Of a stretch of DNA of 64,000 nt, positions 8,749-17,968 are shown one piece after another. The first letter of the stretch is position 1; each line of letters opens with the position of its first letter. Made by a program: the position numbers and the translations under genes. The notes under the pieces were generated by a model, which was given only the letters and a program-made list of their open reading frames with translations, did no database searches and was not told where the DNA came from. Origin of the DNA: an uncultured Planctomycetaceae bacterium (GTDB taxonomy: Bacteria; Planctomycetota; Planctomycetia; Gemmatales; Gemmataceae); the NCBI GenBank assembly GCA_937888715.1, contig CALARU010000178.1:1-64000 (forward strand), given 5' to 3'.

Positions 8749-11550
8749 ATGGGCAGATATCTTGCGGGCATTGATCTGGGCACTACAAATAGCGCAATTG
8801 CTTATATTGATTCCTCTTCCAAAGCTAAATTTCCCGAGATCAAACTTCATCAAGTATTCCAGTTAGATGCACCTTCCGAACTTCAACCTCATTCGTTATT
8901 ACCCTCTTTTTTATACCTTCCCGGAGGGCATGATCTTCCTGAAGGTGCAGCGGCCTTGCCTTGGGATAAAAGCCGATCTTTCATTGTGGGTAATTTCGCA
9001 CGCTCGCAAGGCGCCAAGGTACCAGGAAGACTTGTATCCTCTGCAAAATCTTGGCTATGCCATCCGGGAGTTGATCGCAAAGCGCCTTTGCTTCCGTGGG
9101 CCGCCCCTCCCGAGGTTTCAAGGCTTTCCCCACTAGATGTTTCTGCCAAATATTTAAAGCATATCGTTGAAAGCTGGAATCATTCTGTTTCGCTGGGCCA
9201 ACTTGCTGAACCACTCGAAAATCAAACCGTTGTGGTAACTGTTCCCGCATCGTTTGATGACATCGCACGAAGCCTGACCATGGAGGCTGCAAAACTTGCT
9301 GGCCTTAAGAATGTCCTTCTTCTTGAAGAACCACAAGCTGCTTTTTACCGATGGCTTTCTCTTCATCAGCAAAATAAAACTAAAGAAATTGAATTGTCTG
9401 AAGGCATGCAATGCTTGGTAATCGATGTTGGCGGGGGCACCACCGATTTCACACTGATTGAAACCATCAGCGACAATGGCGCAATCAACTTTCTGCGAAA
9501 AGCAGTGGGTGACCACCTTCTTTTGGGTGGAGACAACATGGATCTGGCCCTAGCAAAACTAATGGAATCTCGATTCCCTGCGGGTACAAAACTTGATGCA
9601 TCCCAATATATCCAACTCACTCAAGCATGCAGAAATGCCAAGGAACAAATTCTTTCAGATACGCCACCAGAAAGTATCCCCATTAACATCATGGGGCGGG
9701 GCCGATCCCTTGTTGCAGGCCTGATCCGGGCGGAACTTTCCTCGAAAGAGACAGCCTCTTTTATTCTTGATGGATTCTTCCCCCTTGTAAACAAAGATTC
9801 TGCACCGCTTAAATCAAGCTCACAAACCGGGCTTCATGAAATGGGGCTCCCTTATGTTTCAGATCCTGCAATTACAAAACACCTCGCAAACTTTCTTAAT
9901 TCCCAATCTGAATCTGCATCCTTTAAAGTGCCTAGTGCGGTGCTATTTAACGGTGGCGTCTTCCGCTCCAAAAAACTCCAAAATCAGATCCTTTCGGTGA
10001 TTGATGACTGGAGCAAAAACGATCCCAATAAACAACCAACTGCGGTTTTCGAAAACCCCTCGGTTGACCTCGCTGTTGCTGAGGGCGCTGCTTGGTTTGC
10101 ATGGCTTAAACATACTGGCGGCAAACATATCGGTGGTGGACTCGCAAAATCTTATTACCTTGGAGTAGGAAACGACACAGGCGAAGAAACCTTAATCTGC
10201 GTTCTGCCCAAACATCACGAAGAAGGAAAAATTCTTACCCTCGACCAAAATGAACTAGAGCTGGCAATTGGCCAACCCGTCTTATTTCCCTTATTCACTT
10301 CCACATTAAGAAGTAAGGATCAAGCAGGAACTGTAATCAAAATCCCTAAAAAACAGCTTCAATCATTGCCTCCATTGCAAACCATTTTAAGGGGCGGAAA
10401 ACGATCTGGGGTTAAGGGCATTCCGGTTAATTTAAAATCGCAGGCAACAGCATTAGGCACTTTGGAATTATGGTGCATCGCAAAAGAAGGATCTAACGAA
10501 TGGAAGCTGGAATTTAATCTGCGCGATTCTTTTGAAAGTTCTGATTCAAATTCCGATGAAGAAAACAGGGGCGATACCTGGCCTGAAGCAACCGCACTCG
10601 CTGCCCTCGAATGTCTTCATAAAACCTTTTCCAGTAGCGCTCCAGAAATCGACCCAAAGCTTCTTCCCAAAGTTCTTGAAAATATTTTAGATGCGGGTAG
10701 AGACGATTGGCCCTTGGGGCTATGCAGAAGGCTCTGGGACGAGCTCTTCTTATTAGCACCTGGCAGATTGCTTTCTCCCGATCTTGCATCACGCTGGAGC
10801 AATCTAGCTGGCTTCTTTTTACGGCCGGGTTATGGTGCACCCGGAGACAAAATCCGGTTGGACAAACTCTGGAAAGAGTTAATCGCTCCGCCACGCGATG
10901 ACCGTTCCAAATCTTCGATCATGCCAAGATTTGTGGAATCTGGAGCAGAGTTTTGGATTCTTTGGCGCAGGGTTTCTGGCGGACTTTCATCCAATCAACA
11001 ACAATCTCTTTTCGACAGGATCCGCAACATCTTGCTACCTATTCCAAACAAGCCGGTTGCCAAGCCGTTGCAAAATGAATTGGTGGAGATGTGGCGTGCA
11101 GCATCTTCGTTTGAAAGGCTGGATCTTAAAACAAAAGAAAACATGGGTAACACCTTAATTCGATCGCTTAAGAAAACGCCCCTGCCGCCTTATTTATTTT
11201 GGTCGCTTACAAGGCTTGCATCACGGGCCCTTATTTATGGGCCGCTTAATTCAATTTTGCATCCCGATATTGTTTCGCAATGGGTTACCAGATTATTAGA
11301 ATTCCAACCTTCCCACGCTTCCGAAGAAACGACTTGGGCTTTTTGCCTATCGCAAATGGGAAGAATCACAGGGCAGCGAGCTCTCGACCTCGATCAAGAT
11401 TTACGCGATAGCATCCTGACAAAAATCAGGGATAAGAAAATCCCTGCAGAGTGGATCAAATGCCTAGAAGAATTCGTGCCTCTCGCAAAAGAGAGTCAAT
11501 CCAACCTTCTAGGGGATTCGTTACCCGTAGGATTGCGACTTTATAAATAG
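8749..11550 (+). CDS. Hsp70-family protein with long C-terminal region (DUF3731-like)
   Basis: 933 residues. The N-terminal half is a complete Hsp70/actin-fold ATPase: GIDLGTTNSAIAY (7-19), VVVTVPASFD (161-170), EEPQAAFY (193-200), VIDVGGGTTDF (224-234) and the adenosine-site-like LFNGGVFRS near 405. The C-terminal half does not look like the DnaK beta-sandwich peptide-binding domain. It contains a helical region (about 610-930) that I assign to the DUF3731-type extension known from some long bacterial Hsp70 relatives. No grpE or dnaJ is adjacent and there is no EEVD-like tail. It is probably a cytosolic ATPase with an unknown client. The gene is monocistronic and convergent with purC. Confidence 0.88.
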   Translation: MGRYLAGIDLGTTNSAIAYIDSSSKAKFPEIKLHQVFQLDAPSELQPHSLLPSFLYLPGGHDLPEGAAALPWDKSRSFIVGNFARSQGAKVPGRLVSSAKSWLCHPGVDRKAPLLPWAAPPEVSRLSPLDVSAKYLKHIVESWNHSVSLGQLAEPLENQTVVVTVPASFDDIARSLTMEAAKLAGLKNVLLLEEPQAAFYRWLSLHQQNKTKEIELSEGMQCLVIDVGGGTTDFTLIETISDNGAINFLRKAVGDHLLLGGDNMDLALAKLMESRFPAGTKLDASQYIQLTQACRNAKEQILSDTPPESIPINIMGRGRSLVAGLIRAELSSKETASFILDGFFPLVNKDSAPLKSSSQTGLHEMGLPYVSDPAITKHLANFLNSQSESASFKVPSAVLFNGGVFRSKKLQNQILSVIDDWSKNDPNKQPTAVFENPSVDLAVAEGAAWFAWLKHTGGKHIGGGLAKSYYLGVGNDTGEETLICVLPKHHEEGKILTLDQNELELAIGQPVLFPLFTSTLRSKDQAGTVIKIPKKQLQSLPPLQTILRGGKRSGVKGIPVNLKSQATALGTLELWCIAKEGSNEWKLEFNLRDSFESSDSNSDEENRGDTWPEATALAALECLHKTFSSSAPEIDPKLLPKVLENILDAGRDDWPLGLCRRLWDELFLLAPGRLLSPDLASRWSNLAGFFLRPGYGAPGDKIRLDKLWKELIAPPRDDRSKSSIMPRFVESGAEFWILWRRVSGGLSSNQQQSLFDRIRNILLPIPNKPVAKPLQNELVEMWRAASSFERLDLKTKENMGNTLIRSLKKTPLPPYLFWSLTRLASRALIYGPLNSILHPDIVSQWVTRLLEFQPSHASEETTWAFCLSQMGRITGQRALDLDQDLRDSILTKIRDKKIPAEWIKCLEEFVPLAKESQSNLLGDSLPVGLRLYK

Positions 11551-11585
11551 ATGCAAGCAATGCACTTACCCTATTTGATTTAGGT

Positions 11586-12476
11586 TCACACAAAATCTTT
11601 GCCTGTAAGAATCTTGAATGCTTCAAGATATCTAAGCCTGGTTTGTGCGATAGTTGCTTGGGGCATTGCTGGAGGCTGGCTGTTTTTATCCCAGGTTGTA
11701 GTCTCGAGCCAGTCGCGAATATATTGTTTATCGAATGAAGGCGGACTGATTCCGGTGGCATAGGATTTCTCATCCCAGAATCGCGAACTATCAGGCGTAA
11801 GGGCCTCATCGATCAAAATGATTTCCCCCGACTTCAACTTCCCCCATTCAAACTTGGTATCTGCAAGAATAATGCCCTTTTCATGAGCATATGCCGCAGC
11901 TCGTGAATAAATATCAATGCTTCGGTCTCTAAGAATATTTGCAGTTTCAGAACCAACTTCTTTGACCATTTGTTCAAATGAAATATTTTCATCATGCCCT
12001 GTTTCAGCCTTAGTTGCTGGCGTGAAAATAGGTTCAGGCAATTTTGAACTTTGCTTTAAACCTGCGGGCAGCTTGATGCCACATACAGTTGAAGATGACT
12101 GGTATTCTTTCCAACCTGAGCCAGCAAGCCAACCCCGAACCACACACTCGATCGGAACAACATCTGTTTTTTTTACAAGAATAGTACGGCCTTCAAGTAT
12201 CGATTTCTGACTTGAAAAGGCTGGGCCCATTTCATTTAAATCTGTGCTGATCAGATGATTTTCAACCTTGAGCAAATTCATCCAGAACAAAGTTAGCTGG
12301 GTCAAAATTTTCCCTTTGTCGGGAACACCATCTGCAAGAACCCAGTCGAATGCGCTTATTCTGTCTGTGGTTACGATAACAAGCTTGTCGCCCAGATCGT
12401 AAACATCGCGTACTTTCCCCCGTCGGCAAGGGAATCCTACGATTTCAGTTTTAGTAATCGCCAAGGGCACGCTCAT
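11586..12476 (-). CDS. purC: Phosphoribosylaminoimidazole-succinocarboxamide synthase
   Basis: 296 residues. SAICAR synthase joins CAIR and aspartate with ATP in purine biosynthesis. Hallmarks are RRGKVRDVYDLGD near residue 18, TTDRISAFDWVLADGVPDKG near 40, and the loop KGIILADTKFEWG in the C-terminal half. The length fits the eukaryote-like, roughly 300-residue PurC class. The ATG at 12476 is chosen because GGTGG lies six bases before it; a TTG two codons upstream abuts that site. No other purine gene is adjacent. Confidence 0.97.
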   Translation of the reverse strand: MSVPLAITKTEIVGFPCRRGKVRDVYDLGDKLVIVTTDRISAFDWVLADGVPDKGKILTQLTLFWMNLLKVENHLISTDLNEMGPAFSSQKSILEGRTILVKKTDVVPIECVVRGWLAGSGWKEYQSSSTVCGIKLPAGLKQSSKLPEPIFTPATKAETGHDENISFEQMVKEVGSETANILRDRSIDIYSRAAAYAHEKGIILADTKFEWGKLKSGEIILIDEALTPDSSRFWDEKSYATGISPPSFDKQYIRDWLETTTWDKNSQPPAMPQATIAQTRLRYLEAFKILTGKDFV

Positions 12477-12597
12477 GAACAACCACCTTTTCTTTTGCAG
12501 TTTTAACAGAATTTTCTGCTGCTACTCTTACCTTGATAGAGGATACTAGACAATTGCTTATTGGACATAGTTTTTTATTTATTATGTGGATCTACTG

Positions 12598-14700
12598 ATG
12601 GTGATTTTCAGCAGCAATACCGTTCGAATTGAAAAAGACCAAGATGGAACCATCATGATTGTGTTGGATGTTAAGGGAGAATCCGCCAATAAAGTCAATC
12701 TTTCCCTTCTTCGCGATTTAGATGCAGGCTTGGATAAACTCGACGAGATTCCTTCAATTCCAATCATAACTTTACGAAGCGGGAAGACTTCGGGTTTTGC
12801 TTTCGGGCCGGATTTGCATGAATGGCAACAATTGCAGGCAAGTGGGGATATTGCACACTGGCAAGAAGAAGGGATGCGGGTTTATAAAAAACTCCGGGAT
12901 CTTAAGGCACCTACTATTGCAGCTATCAGCGGTCCTTGTTTGGGTGCGGGATTGGAACTCGCATTGGCTTGTGATTACCGGCTGGTTTACGAGCGCCCAA
13001 ACACCATCTTTGCATTTCCGGAAGTCGAGCTTGGTGCGTGCCCTGCATTTGGTTCCATTTATACTCTGGCCAAGATTATTGGGCTCGAGAAGACCACGAA
13101 ACTTGTGGTTTTTGGGGCACGATGGAAAGCTAGAGAGATTTTCCATAATCGGCTTGCTGACGGTATTGCGCAAACAGAGCCTCAACTTCGGTCTGAATTT
13201 ACCAGATTAATGGGGATTGCTTTAAACGAGGGGAAAAAGAATAACCGTACTTCGGCACCCGTATCTCTTCGATCGATGTTATTTGAAAAGAATTTCGCAG
13301 GCAGAGCTATCTTGAATAGGGCATTCAACAGGATTATTGAAAAAAACACACCCGAAGAAATTCAAGCTCCCCGACAAACACTTAATCTAGTTTCTAATTT
13401 GGTCACCCTCAAAAGCTCTGCTATTGCTGAACAAAAAATCGCTGAGCTTAGCCAACGATTAATTCCTTCGCCAACCTGTAAAAATCTTGTGAAGTTTGCA
13501 CTCGAAGATATTTCTCGTATTCCGGCTGCCCCGGTGGATACCCCTACCCCCAATCGGGTCGCCCTGATTGGCGAAGGCAAAACTGTTGCAGAATGGGCTT
13601 TTCTACATGCCTCCCGTGGGATATCGGTTTCCATCCAAGGAAAAACTGCGGAAGGGCTTGGAAATACCCTTTTGGCATTAAATCGGCTCATGCATGAAAC
13701 CATTCGGAAAGGCATATGGAATGCAGCGGAAGTCGAAAAACGGCTCAGTTTAGTCGATGGCACTACCCACGCCACATTTAAAGAAAAGCCCGACATCGCC
13801 ATTCTAACTGCCCATAGTTTTTTCAGCGCAACAGATATCGATCTATTTAAAAATAATTATCCAGAATGCATGGTTATCAAATCAAAGGAAACAGATCCTT
13901 GGCAAGGCGAGGATGCTTGCTTGTTTCAGCAATACCCTTTAGGAAGATTTCCTTGCTGCGAATTAGTCATCCCAGAAACTAGTTCTCTGATTAAGCGAGA
14001 TTTTTTGCTGGCATGGATTTCGCGCCTGGGTAAAACCACGGTTACAATCAGCAACACAAAATCCAGCATTGCAACTAGAGTTTTATTATCTGGTTTTCAA
14101 GAAAATCTGGAGCTACTTGCCGAAGGCGTTTCATTAGAAAAGATCGAAAACTCGTTAAGAAAGTGGGGCTTTCAATTTGGCCCATTATTCTGGGCTGATT
14201 GGCTTGGTTTAGATTTGATCACTAAACTCTTTGCCCTGCAATATCCAATTGAAACTGAAACTCACGAACTTTTTTCCCAAATGCGAACCCGGTTATGGTT
14301 GGGGATTGAAGAAGGTAAAGGGTGGTTTTTGCACCACAAAAACTCTTGGTGGCCTAACCTACTTGCACAGAATCTGGCAAAACATAATTTAAAACGCAAA
14401 ATCGACCCCGTGAGCAATTCCATGGGTAAGGTAAACCAAGTGCGCGAGGGGCGCGAACGCATCTTGTTTACTATGCTTCTTGAATTTACAAATATCAGGG
14501 CGGGCAATGTTTTTAAAACAGAAGCAGATTTAAATTTCTTGGCGGTAAGAGCGATGGGATGGCCGGCGCATACAGGCGGACCGGGGCCTTGGATAAGGCT
14601 TAAAGGCCAAGATTATTGGGAAGCCCTTTCCGCTAACTATGTCTCCCGATTTGGCAAACGATTTGAATTACCTGAATCTTGGAATCTATGGTTCAATTGA
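12598..14700 (+). CDS. FadB/FadJ-like protein: enoyl-CoA hydratase domain plus degenerate 3-hydroxyacyl-CoA dehydrogenase
   Basis: About 700 residues in the order of the fatty-acid oxidation alpha subunit. The crotonase domain (about 1-290) keeps GPCLGAGLELALACDYR and FAFPEVELG, with acidic residues where hydratases hold theirs. The dehydrogenase half (about 320-620) is recognisable by shape and by LLSGFQENLELLAEGVSLEKIE. However, the nucleotide loop reads IGEGKTVAEWA instead of GxGxMG, the HFFNP catalytic histidine motif is replaced by FQQYPLGRF, and NDCPGFFVNR by SNTKSSIATR. It may therefore hydrate or only bind acyl-CoA. No thiolase gene is adjacent. A GTG lies four codons upstream; the ATG was chosen for its GGA spacing. 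Confidence 0.85.
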   Translation: MVIFSSNTVRIEKDQDGTIMIVLDVKGESANKVNLSLLRDLDAGLDKLDEIPSIPIITLRSGKTSGFAFGPDLHEWQQLQASGDIAHWQEEGMRVYKKLRDLKAPTIAAISGPCLGAGLELALACDYRLVYERPNTIFAFPEVELGACPAFGSIYTLAKIIGLEKTTKLVVFGARWKAREIFHNRLADGIAQTEPQLRSEFTRLMGIALNEGKKNNRTSAPVSLRSMLFEKNFAGRAILNRAFNRIIEKNTPEEIQAPRQTLNLVSNLVTLKSSAIAEQKIAELSQRLIPSPTCKNLVKFALEDISRIPAAPVDTPTPNRVALIGEGKTVAEWAFLHASRGISVSIQGKTAEGLGNTLLALNRLMHETIRKGIWNAAEVEKRLSLVDGTTHATFKEKPDIAILTAHSFFSATDIDLFKNNYPECMVIKSKETDPWQGEDACLFQQYPLGRFPCCELVIPETSSLIKRDFLLAWISRLGKTTVTISNTKSSIATRVLLSGFQENLELLAEGVSLEKIENSLRKWGFQFGPLFWADWLGLDLITKLFALQYPIETETHELFSQMRTRLWLGIEEGKGWFLHHKNSWWPNLLAQNLAKHNLKRKIDPVSNSMGKVNQVREGRERILFTMLLEFTNIRAGNVFKTEADLNFLAVRAMGWPAHTGGPGPWIRLKGQDYWEALSANYVSRFGKRFELPESWNLWFN

Positions 14701-14815
14701 TCGCCCTTAAATACAATTATTAAAACAACACTTGACCTCATCCCTTTTAGAAACGATAAAAGTAGAACTGTTAATTGATTCATATATTTGTATTGAAACT
14801 CTGAAAGGCAACGCA

Positions 14816-15286
14816 ATGGCAAGCAATCCCGAAACTAGACTTCAAGAACTCCACATTCAGCTTCCTCCAGCACCTAAACCCGTGGCTAAATACAAAATTG
14901 CTGTCCAAATTGGCAACATGCTTTATGTTTCAGGCCATGGCCCTGCTAAAGTTCACGAGTCCACACCTCTGAACGGCAGAGTTGGCGAAAATCTTACCTT
15001 AGAACAAGGCAAAGAAGCTGCCAAGGCTGTCGCTATTAATGTGCTTGCAACTGTCAAAGAAACCATTGGTTCTTTAGATAAAGTCAAACGGATTGTGAAA
15101 ACTCTTGGCTGGGTTAACTGCACTGTTGATTTCAAAGACCAACCCAAAGTGATCAATGGGTTTTCAGAATTGATGGCAGAAATTTTTGGAGAAGAGAACG
15201 GCGTAGGCGCGAGAAGTGCTGTTTCCGCACATACCCTTCCCGGTGGTATCCCCGTTGAAATCGAATGTATATTTGAATTACTATAA
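14816..15286 (+). CDS. RidA/YjgF family protein
   Basis: 156 residues, RidA/YER057c/UK114 family. Classical members hydrolyse reactive enamine/imine intermediates. Seen: KYKIAVQIGNMLYVSGHGP near the N-terminus, QGKEAAKAVAINVLATVKETIGSLDKVKRIVK in the middle, and GVGARSAVSAHTLPGGIPVEIECIFEL at the end. The catalytic arginine of classical RidA would fall in GARSAV. The extended GHGP/N-terminal form is one of the longer subfamilies, so the exact activity is uncertain. The ATG has AAAGG seven bases upstream. It is followed after 31 bp by the cupin gene and may be co-transcribed with it. Confidence 0.9.
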   Translation: MASNPETRLQELHIQLPPAPKPVAKYKIAVQIGNMLYVSGHGPAKVHESTPLNGRVGENLTLEQGKEAAKAVAINVLATVKETIGSLDKVKRIVKTLGWVNCTVDFKDQPKVINGFSELMAEIFGEENGVGARSAVSAHTLPGGIPVEIECIFELL

Positions 15287-15317
15287 CCATTATTCCCTTT
15301 GAAAGAGGCTCAATTCC

Positions 15318-16583
15318 ATGGCTAAATCGACAACCAAAAAGAAAATCATCAAAGCTTCTGATAGCAAAATTCGAAATGCAATCGAAGCGGGCGATGGCAT
15401 CTTACGGCTGGCGCCTACTTGGGTTCCACGCAGTTTCCTTATGCCAGGACGAAGAATCAAACTTGCACCACAGGATCTTTATGCCTACGGTGCCCATCGG
15501 GGGGGCATTGATGAACGATGGTTTGCTTCCACCACACCTGCTGCCAACGAAAATCGTGAAATTGACGAAGGCTATAGTTATGTTGTGGTGAATGGCGAAC
15601 GATCCTTCTTGCTCAAGGATGCGGTAAATGTCGAAGGGCAAAAGTTGGTAGGCGCAGCAATTTGGAAGAAATACCAAAAGTGGCCTGTTTATAGTAAGTT
15701 TTTTGACAACATGGGCCCTATCCCCCACCATATGCACCAGAGTAAAAATCAAGCTGCAAAGGTCGGTCAGGAAGGCAAACCTGAATCCTATTATTTCCCA
15801 CCTCAGCTTAATTCCGTGGGCAATAACTTCCCCTACACTTTCTTTGGCTTGGAACCCGGTACCACCAAAGAAGACCTTCGCAAGTGCCTAGAGCGCTGGA
15901 ACGAAGGAGATAACGGAATTCTTAACTTCAGCAAAGCCTACAAACTGCAACCCGGCACCGGCTGGTTGGTTCCGCCATGCGTTCTTCATGCTCCAGGTTC
16001 ATTGGTCACCTATGAACCACAATGGGGTTCTGATGTTTTCGCTATGTACCAAAGCATGGTCGAAGGCCGCGCTGTTCCATGGCATCTTCTTACCAAAGAC
16101 ATGCCCAAAGAAAAACATCACGATATCGATTTCATCGTCAATCAACTCGATTGGGATGGCAATATCAATCCAAACTTTAAAGATAGCCATTATCTTGAAC
16201 CTATCGCTGTGGCCGACACTGAATCTGAAGGCTATGTCGATCGCTGGGTAGTTTACGGCAAATTCGATGGCGAAGAGCTTTTCTCTGCCAAGGAACTAAC
16301 CATCAACCCAGGCGTAAAAGTTACGATCAAAGATCGTGGCGCCTATGGCCTTATCACGGTTCAAGGTACAGGTAAAATTGGGAAGCATGCCCTGCAAACC
16401 CCTGCAATGATAAGGTTTGGCGAACTTACCGATGACGAGGTATTTGTTAGTCACGAAGCAGCGGTGCAAGGTGTCACTTTTGAAAACACAGGCCTCGAGC
16501 CTTTGGTTTCCTTGCGTTATTTTGGTCCTCACACCAACATTGATGCACCCGCTATAGGCGACTACAGAAAGAAAAAGCGCTAA
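15318..16583 (+). CDS. Cupin-fold protein, mannose-6-phosphate-isomerase-like
   Basis: 421 residues. The central cupin region has HHMHQSK (H137, H138, H140), a glutamate-containing PESYYFPPQ shortly after, and PPCVLHAPGS near 220, which together look like a metal site. This resembles class I phosphomannose-isomerase-like cupins, though the overall match is loose and the substrate is unknown. A second cupin-like half (GVKVTIKDRGAYGLITVQGTG) follows. Context: it is the first of three genes with a TIM-barrel isomerase and a Gfo/Idh/MocA dehydrogenase, which suggests sugar or polyol conversion. AGAGG precedes the ATG. A terminator lies 46 bp after its stop, so the three may be two transcripts. 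Confidence 0.75.
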   Translation: MAKSTTKKKIIKASDSKIRNAIEAGDGILRLAPTWVPRSFLMPGRRIKLAPQDLYAYGAHRGGIDERWFASTTPAANENREIDEGYSYVVVNGERSFLLKDAVNVEGQKLVGAAIWKKYQKWPVYSKFFDNMGPIPHHMHQSKNQAAKVGQEGKPESYYFPPQLNSVGNNFPYTFFGLEPGTTKEDLRKCLERWNEGDNGILNFSKAYKLQPGTGWLVPPCVLHAPGSLVTYEPQWGSDVFAMYQSMVEGRAVPWHLLTKDMPKEKHHDIDFIVNQLDWDGNINPNFKDSHYLEPIAVADTESEGYVDRWVVYGKFDGEELFSAKELTINPGVKVTIKDRGAYGLITVQGTGKIGKHALQTPAMIRFGELTDDEVFVSHEAAVQGVTFENTGLEPLVSLRYFGPHTNIDAPAIGDYRKKKR

Positions 16584-16892
16584 TCACGGCTCCATTTCCA
16601 TGGAACGTCTAAACTACCTTTTAAATTACAGATCCAAGCCTTGGTAATACCCAAAGGCTTGGATCTTTCTTTTTCTACCAGCGCTTTCACAAAAAACATC
16701 TTTCCTCTCGGTTGGAATGCAACCAGACAGACGATTCCTATTCAGATAGCAATCAACTAATCTGCTGCGAAGTTTTTGAACATTTCCAAACAAAAAAATA
16801 ATCACCCTAGTTTTTCTTGCCCTCAAGCCTGCAAAGCGGTATGACAATGCTTGGTACAAGTGTGAAAAAGTATAGTTTAATGAGGATCTCCC
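16584..16892. other. Intergenic region with terminator, probable promoter of next operon
   Basis: 309 bp without a gene. The first part holds a strong terminator (listed separately). The remaining 215 bp is AT-rich and presumably carries the promoter of the isomerase/dehydrogenase pair, but I see no clean -35/-10 pair. A small minus-strand frame here lacks a family match or ribosome binding site. Confidence 0.5.
16630..16676 (+). terminator. Strong rho-independent terminator
   Basis: A perfect 13 bp stem: AGATCCAAGCCTT (16630-16642) with AAGGCTTGGATCT (16654-16666), an 11 nt loop, then TTCTTTTTCT. It ends the cupin transcript. Confidence 0.88.
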
Positions 16893-17918
16893 ATGAGCAA
16901 CAGCACCTTGAAATTACATAACGCCATGTGGCCTGGCTTGGTTGGCAAAGAACCGGGCACAGATCATCCCCCCATCAGCCTAGATAATATGCTTGATTTT
17001 ACGGTAAAAGCTCATGTAAATGGGCAGAAATTCGATGGAGTTGACCTCTTTCTTTTTCATTCCCACACTGACCCAGACGCCAGCACCGATGATATTAAAA
17101 AGATGGCAGACAAAATCGCCAGCAAAGGATTGAATGTTGGTTCTGTTGTGGCTCCAATTTGGCCGGGTACTGTTGGAGATTCTTCGTTTGGCAGCCCTGA
17201 TCAACGGGCAAAATTTGTCCTCGCTGTTAAAAAAGCCTGCAGGATCGCTCGTATTCTTAACGATCACGGGGTTCGAAAATACGGCATCATTCGTATTGAT
17301 GCTGCTGGGGGGCCATCCGATTGGGCTAAAGACCCCACCGGTAACACTAAAAAAACCGCTGAGACATTCCGCGAAGCAGGTATCGTAGCTGCAGCCCATG
17401 GCGAACGCCTTGCTGCTGAAGGCGAAATCTGCTGGGGTGGCATGCATTCTTGGAAAAACATGGTTAACCTGTTGGAACAAACTGGCATGCCAGGAACTGT
17501 TGGTTTTCAAGCCGACCTTGCACACACCTACCTCTACCTCATGGGCTACAATGCCCCTGAAGATGCACTTTTAAAGGAAGGCTATTCCCATGCGGAATTT
17601 GAAGCTGCGTACACCAAAATGACCGATGCGTTGCGCCCTTGGACAATCGACTTCCATGTTGCTCAAAACGATGGCACGGTTCACGGCACCGGTTCGCACG
17701 ATAAGACCGGCAGGCATTGCCTTGCCGATGATCCCAAGGGCAAGCTCGATATCACCAAAGCCTCTGGTTACTGGCTAAAAGATTACGCAGGGCGCGGCAT
17801 TCAACACATCTGCTGGGATGGTTGCATGTTCCCGAACAAGGTTCTTGAAACTCAAGAAACTTGGAACAAGATTCTTGCAGCCATGATTGCGGTTCGTGAT
17901 GCTCATGGTTCCAAATAA
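16893..17918 (+). CDS. Sugar isomerase, xylose-isomerase-like TIM barrel
   Basis: 341 residues. Barrel-strand motifs are visible: [19 protein letters not shown] (about 46-64), [15 protein letters not shown] (about 85-99), [20 protein letters not shown] with acidic and histidine ligands (about 170-190), [17 protein letters not shown] (about 205-221), [11 protein letters not shown] and [13 protein letters not shown] near the end. The metal-dependent sugar isomerase/epimerase fold is clear; the substrate is not. It starts after GAGGATCTCCC and is followed 50 bp later by the Gfo/Idh/MocA gene, with which it probably forms an operon. Confidence 0.85.
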   Translation: MSNSTLKLHNAMWPGLVGKEPGTDHPPISLDNMLDFTVKAHVNGQKFDGVDLFLFHSHTDPDASTDDIKKMADKIASKGLNVGSVVAPIWPGTVGDSSFGSPDQRAKFVLAVKKACRIARILNDHGVRKYGIIRIDAAGGPSDWAKDPTGNTKKTAETFREAGIVAAAHGERLAAEGEICWGGMHSWKNMVNLLEQTGMPGTVGFQADLAHTYLYLMGYNAPEDALLKEGYSHAEFEAAYTKMTDALRPWTIDFHVAQNDGTVHGTGSHDKTGRHCLADDPKGKLDITKASGYWLKDYAGRGIQHICWDGCMFPNKVLETQETWNKILAAMIAVRDAHGSK

Positions 17919-17968
17919 TAAACAATTTCGCACGGTAACATTTAAATTTCAACAGATTGGAGATGATC

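Noticed and set aside
16626-16859. Small minus-strand frame after the cupin gene
   Set aside because: It includes the terminator hairpin and has no similarity to a known protein.
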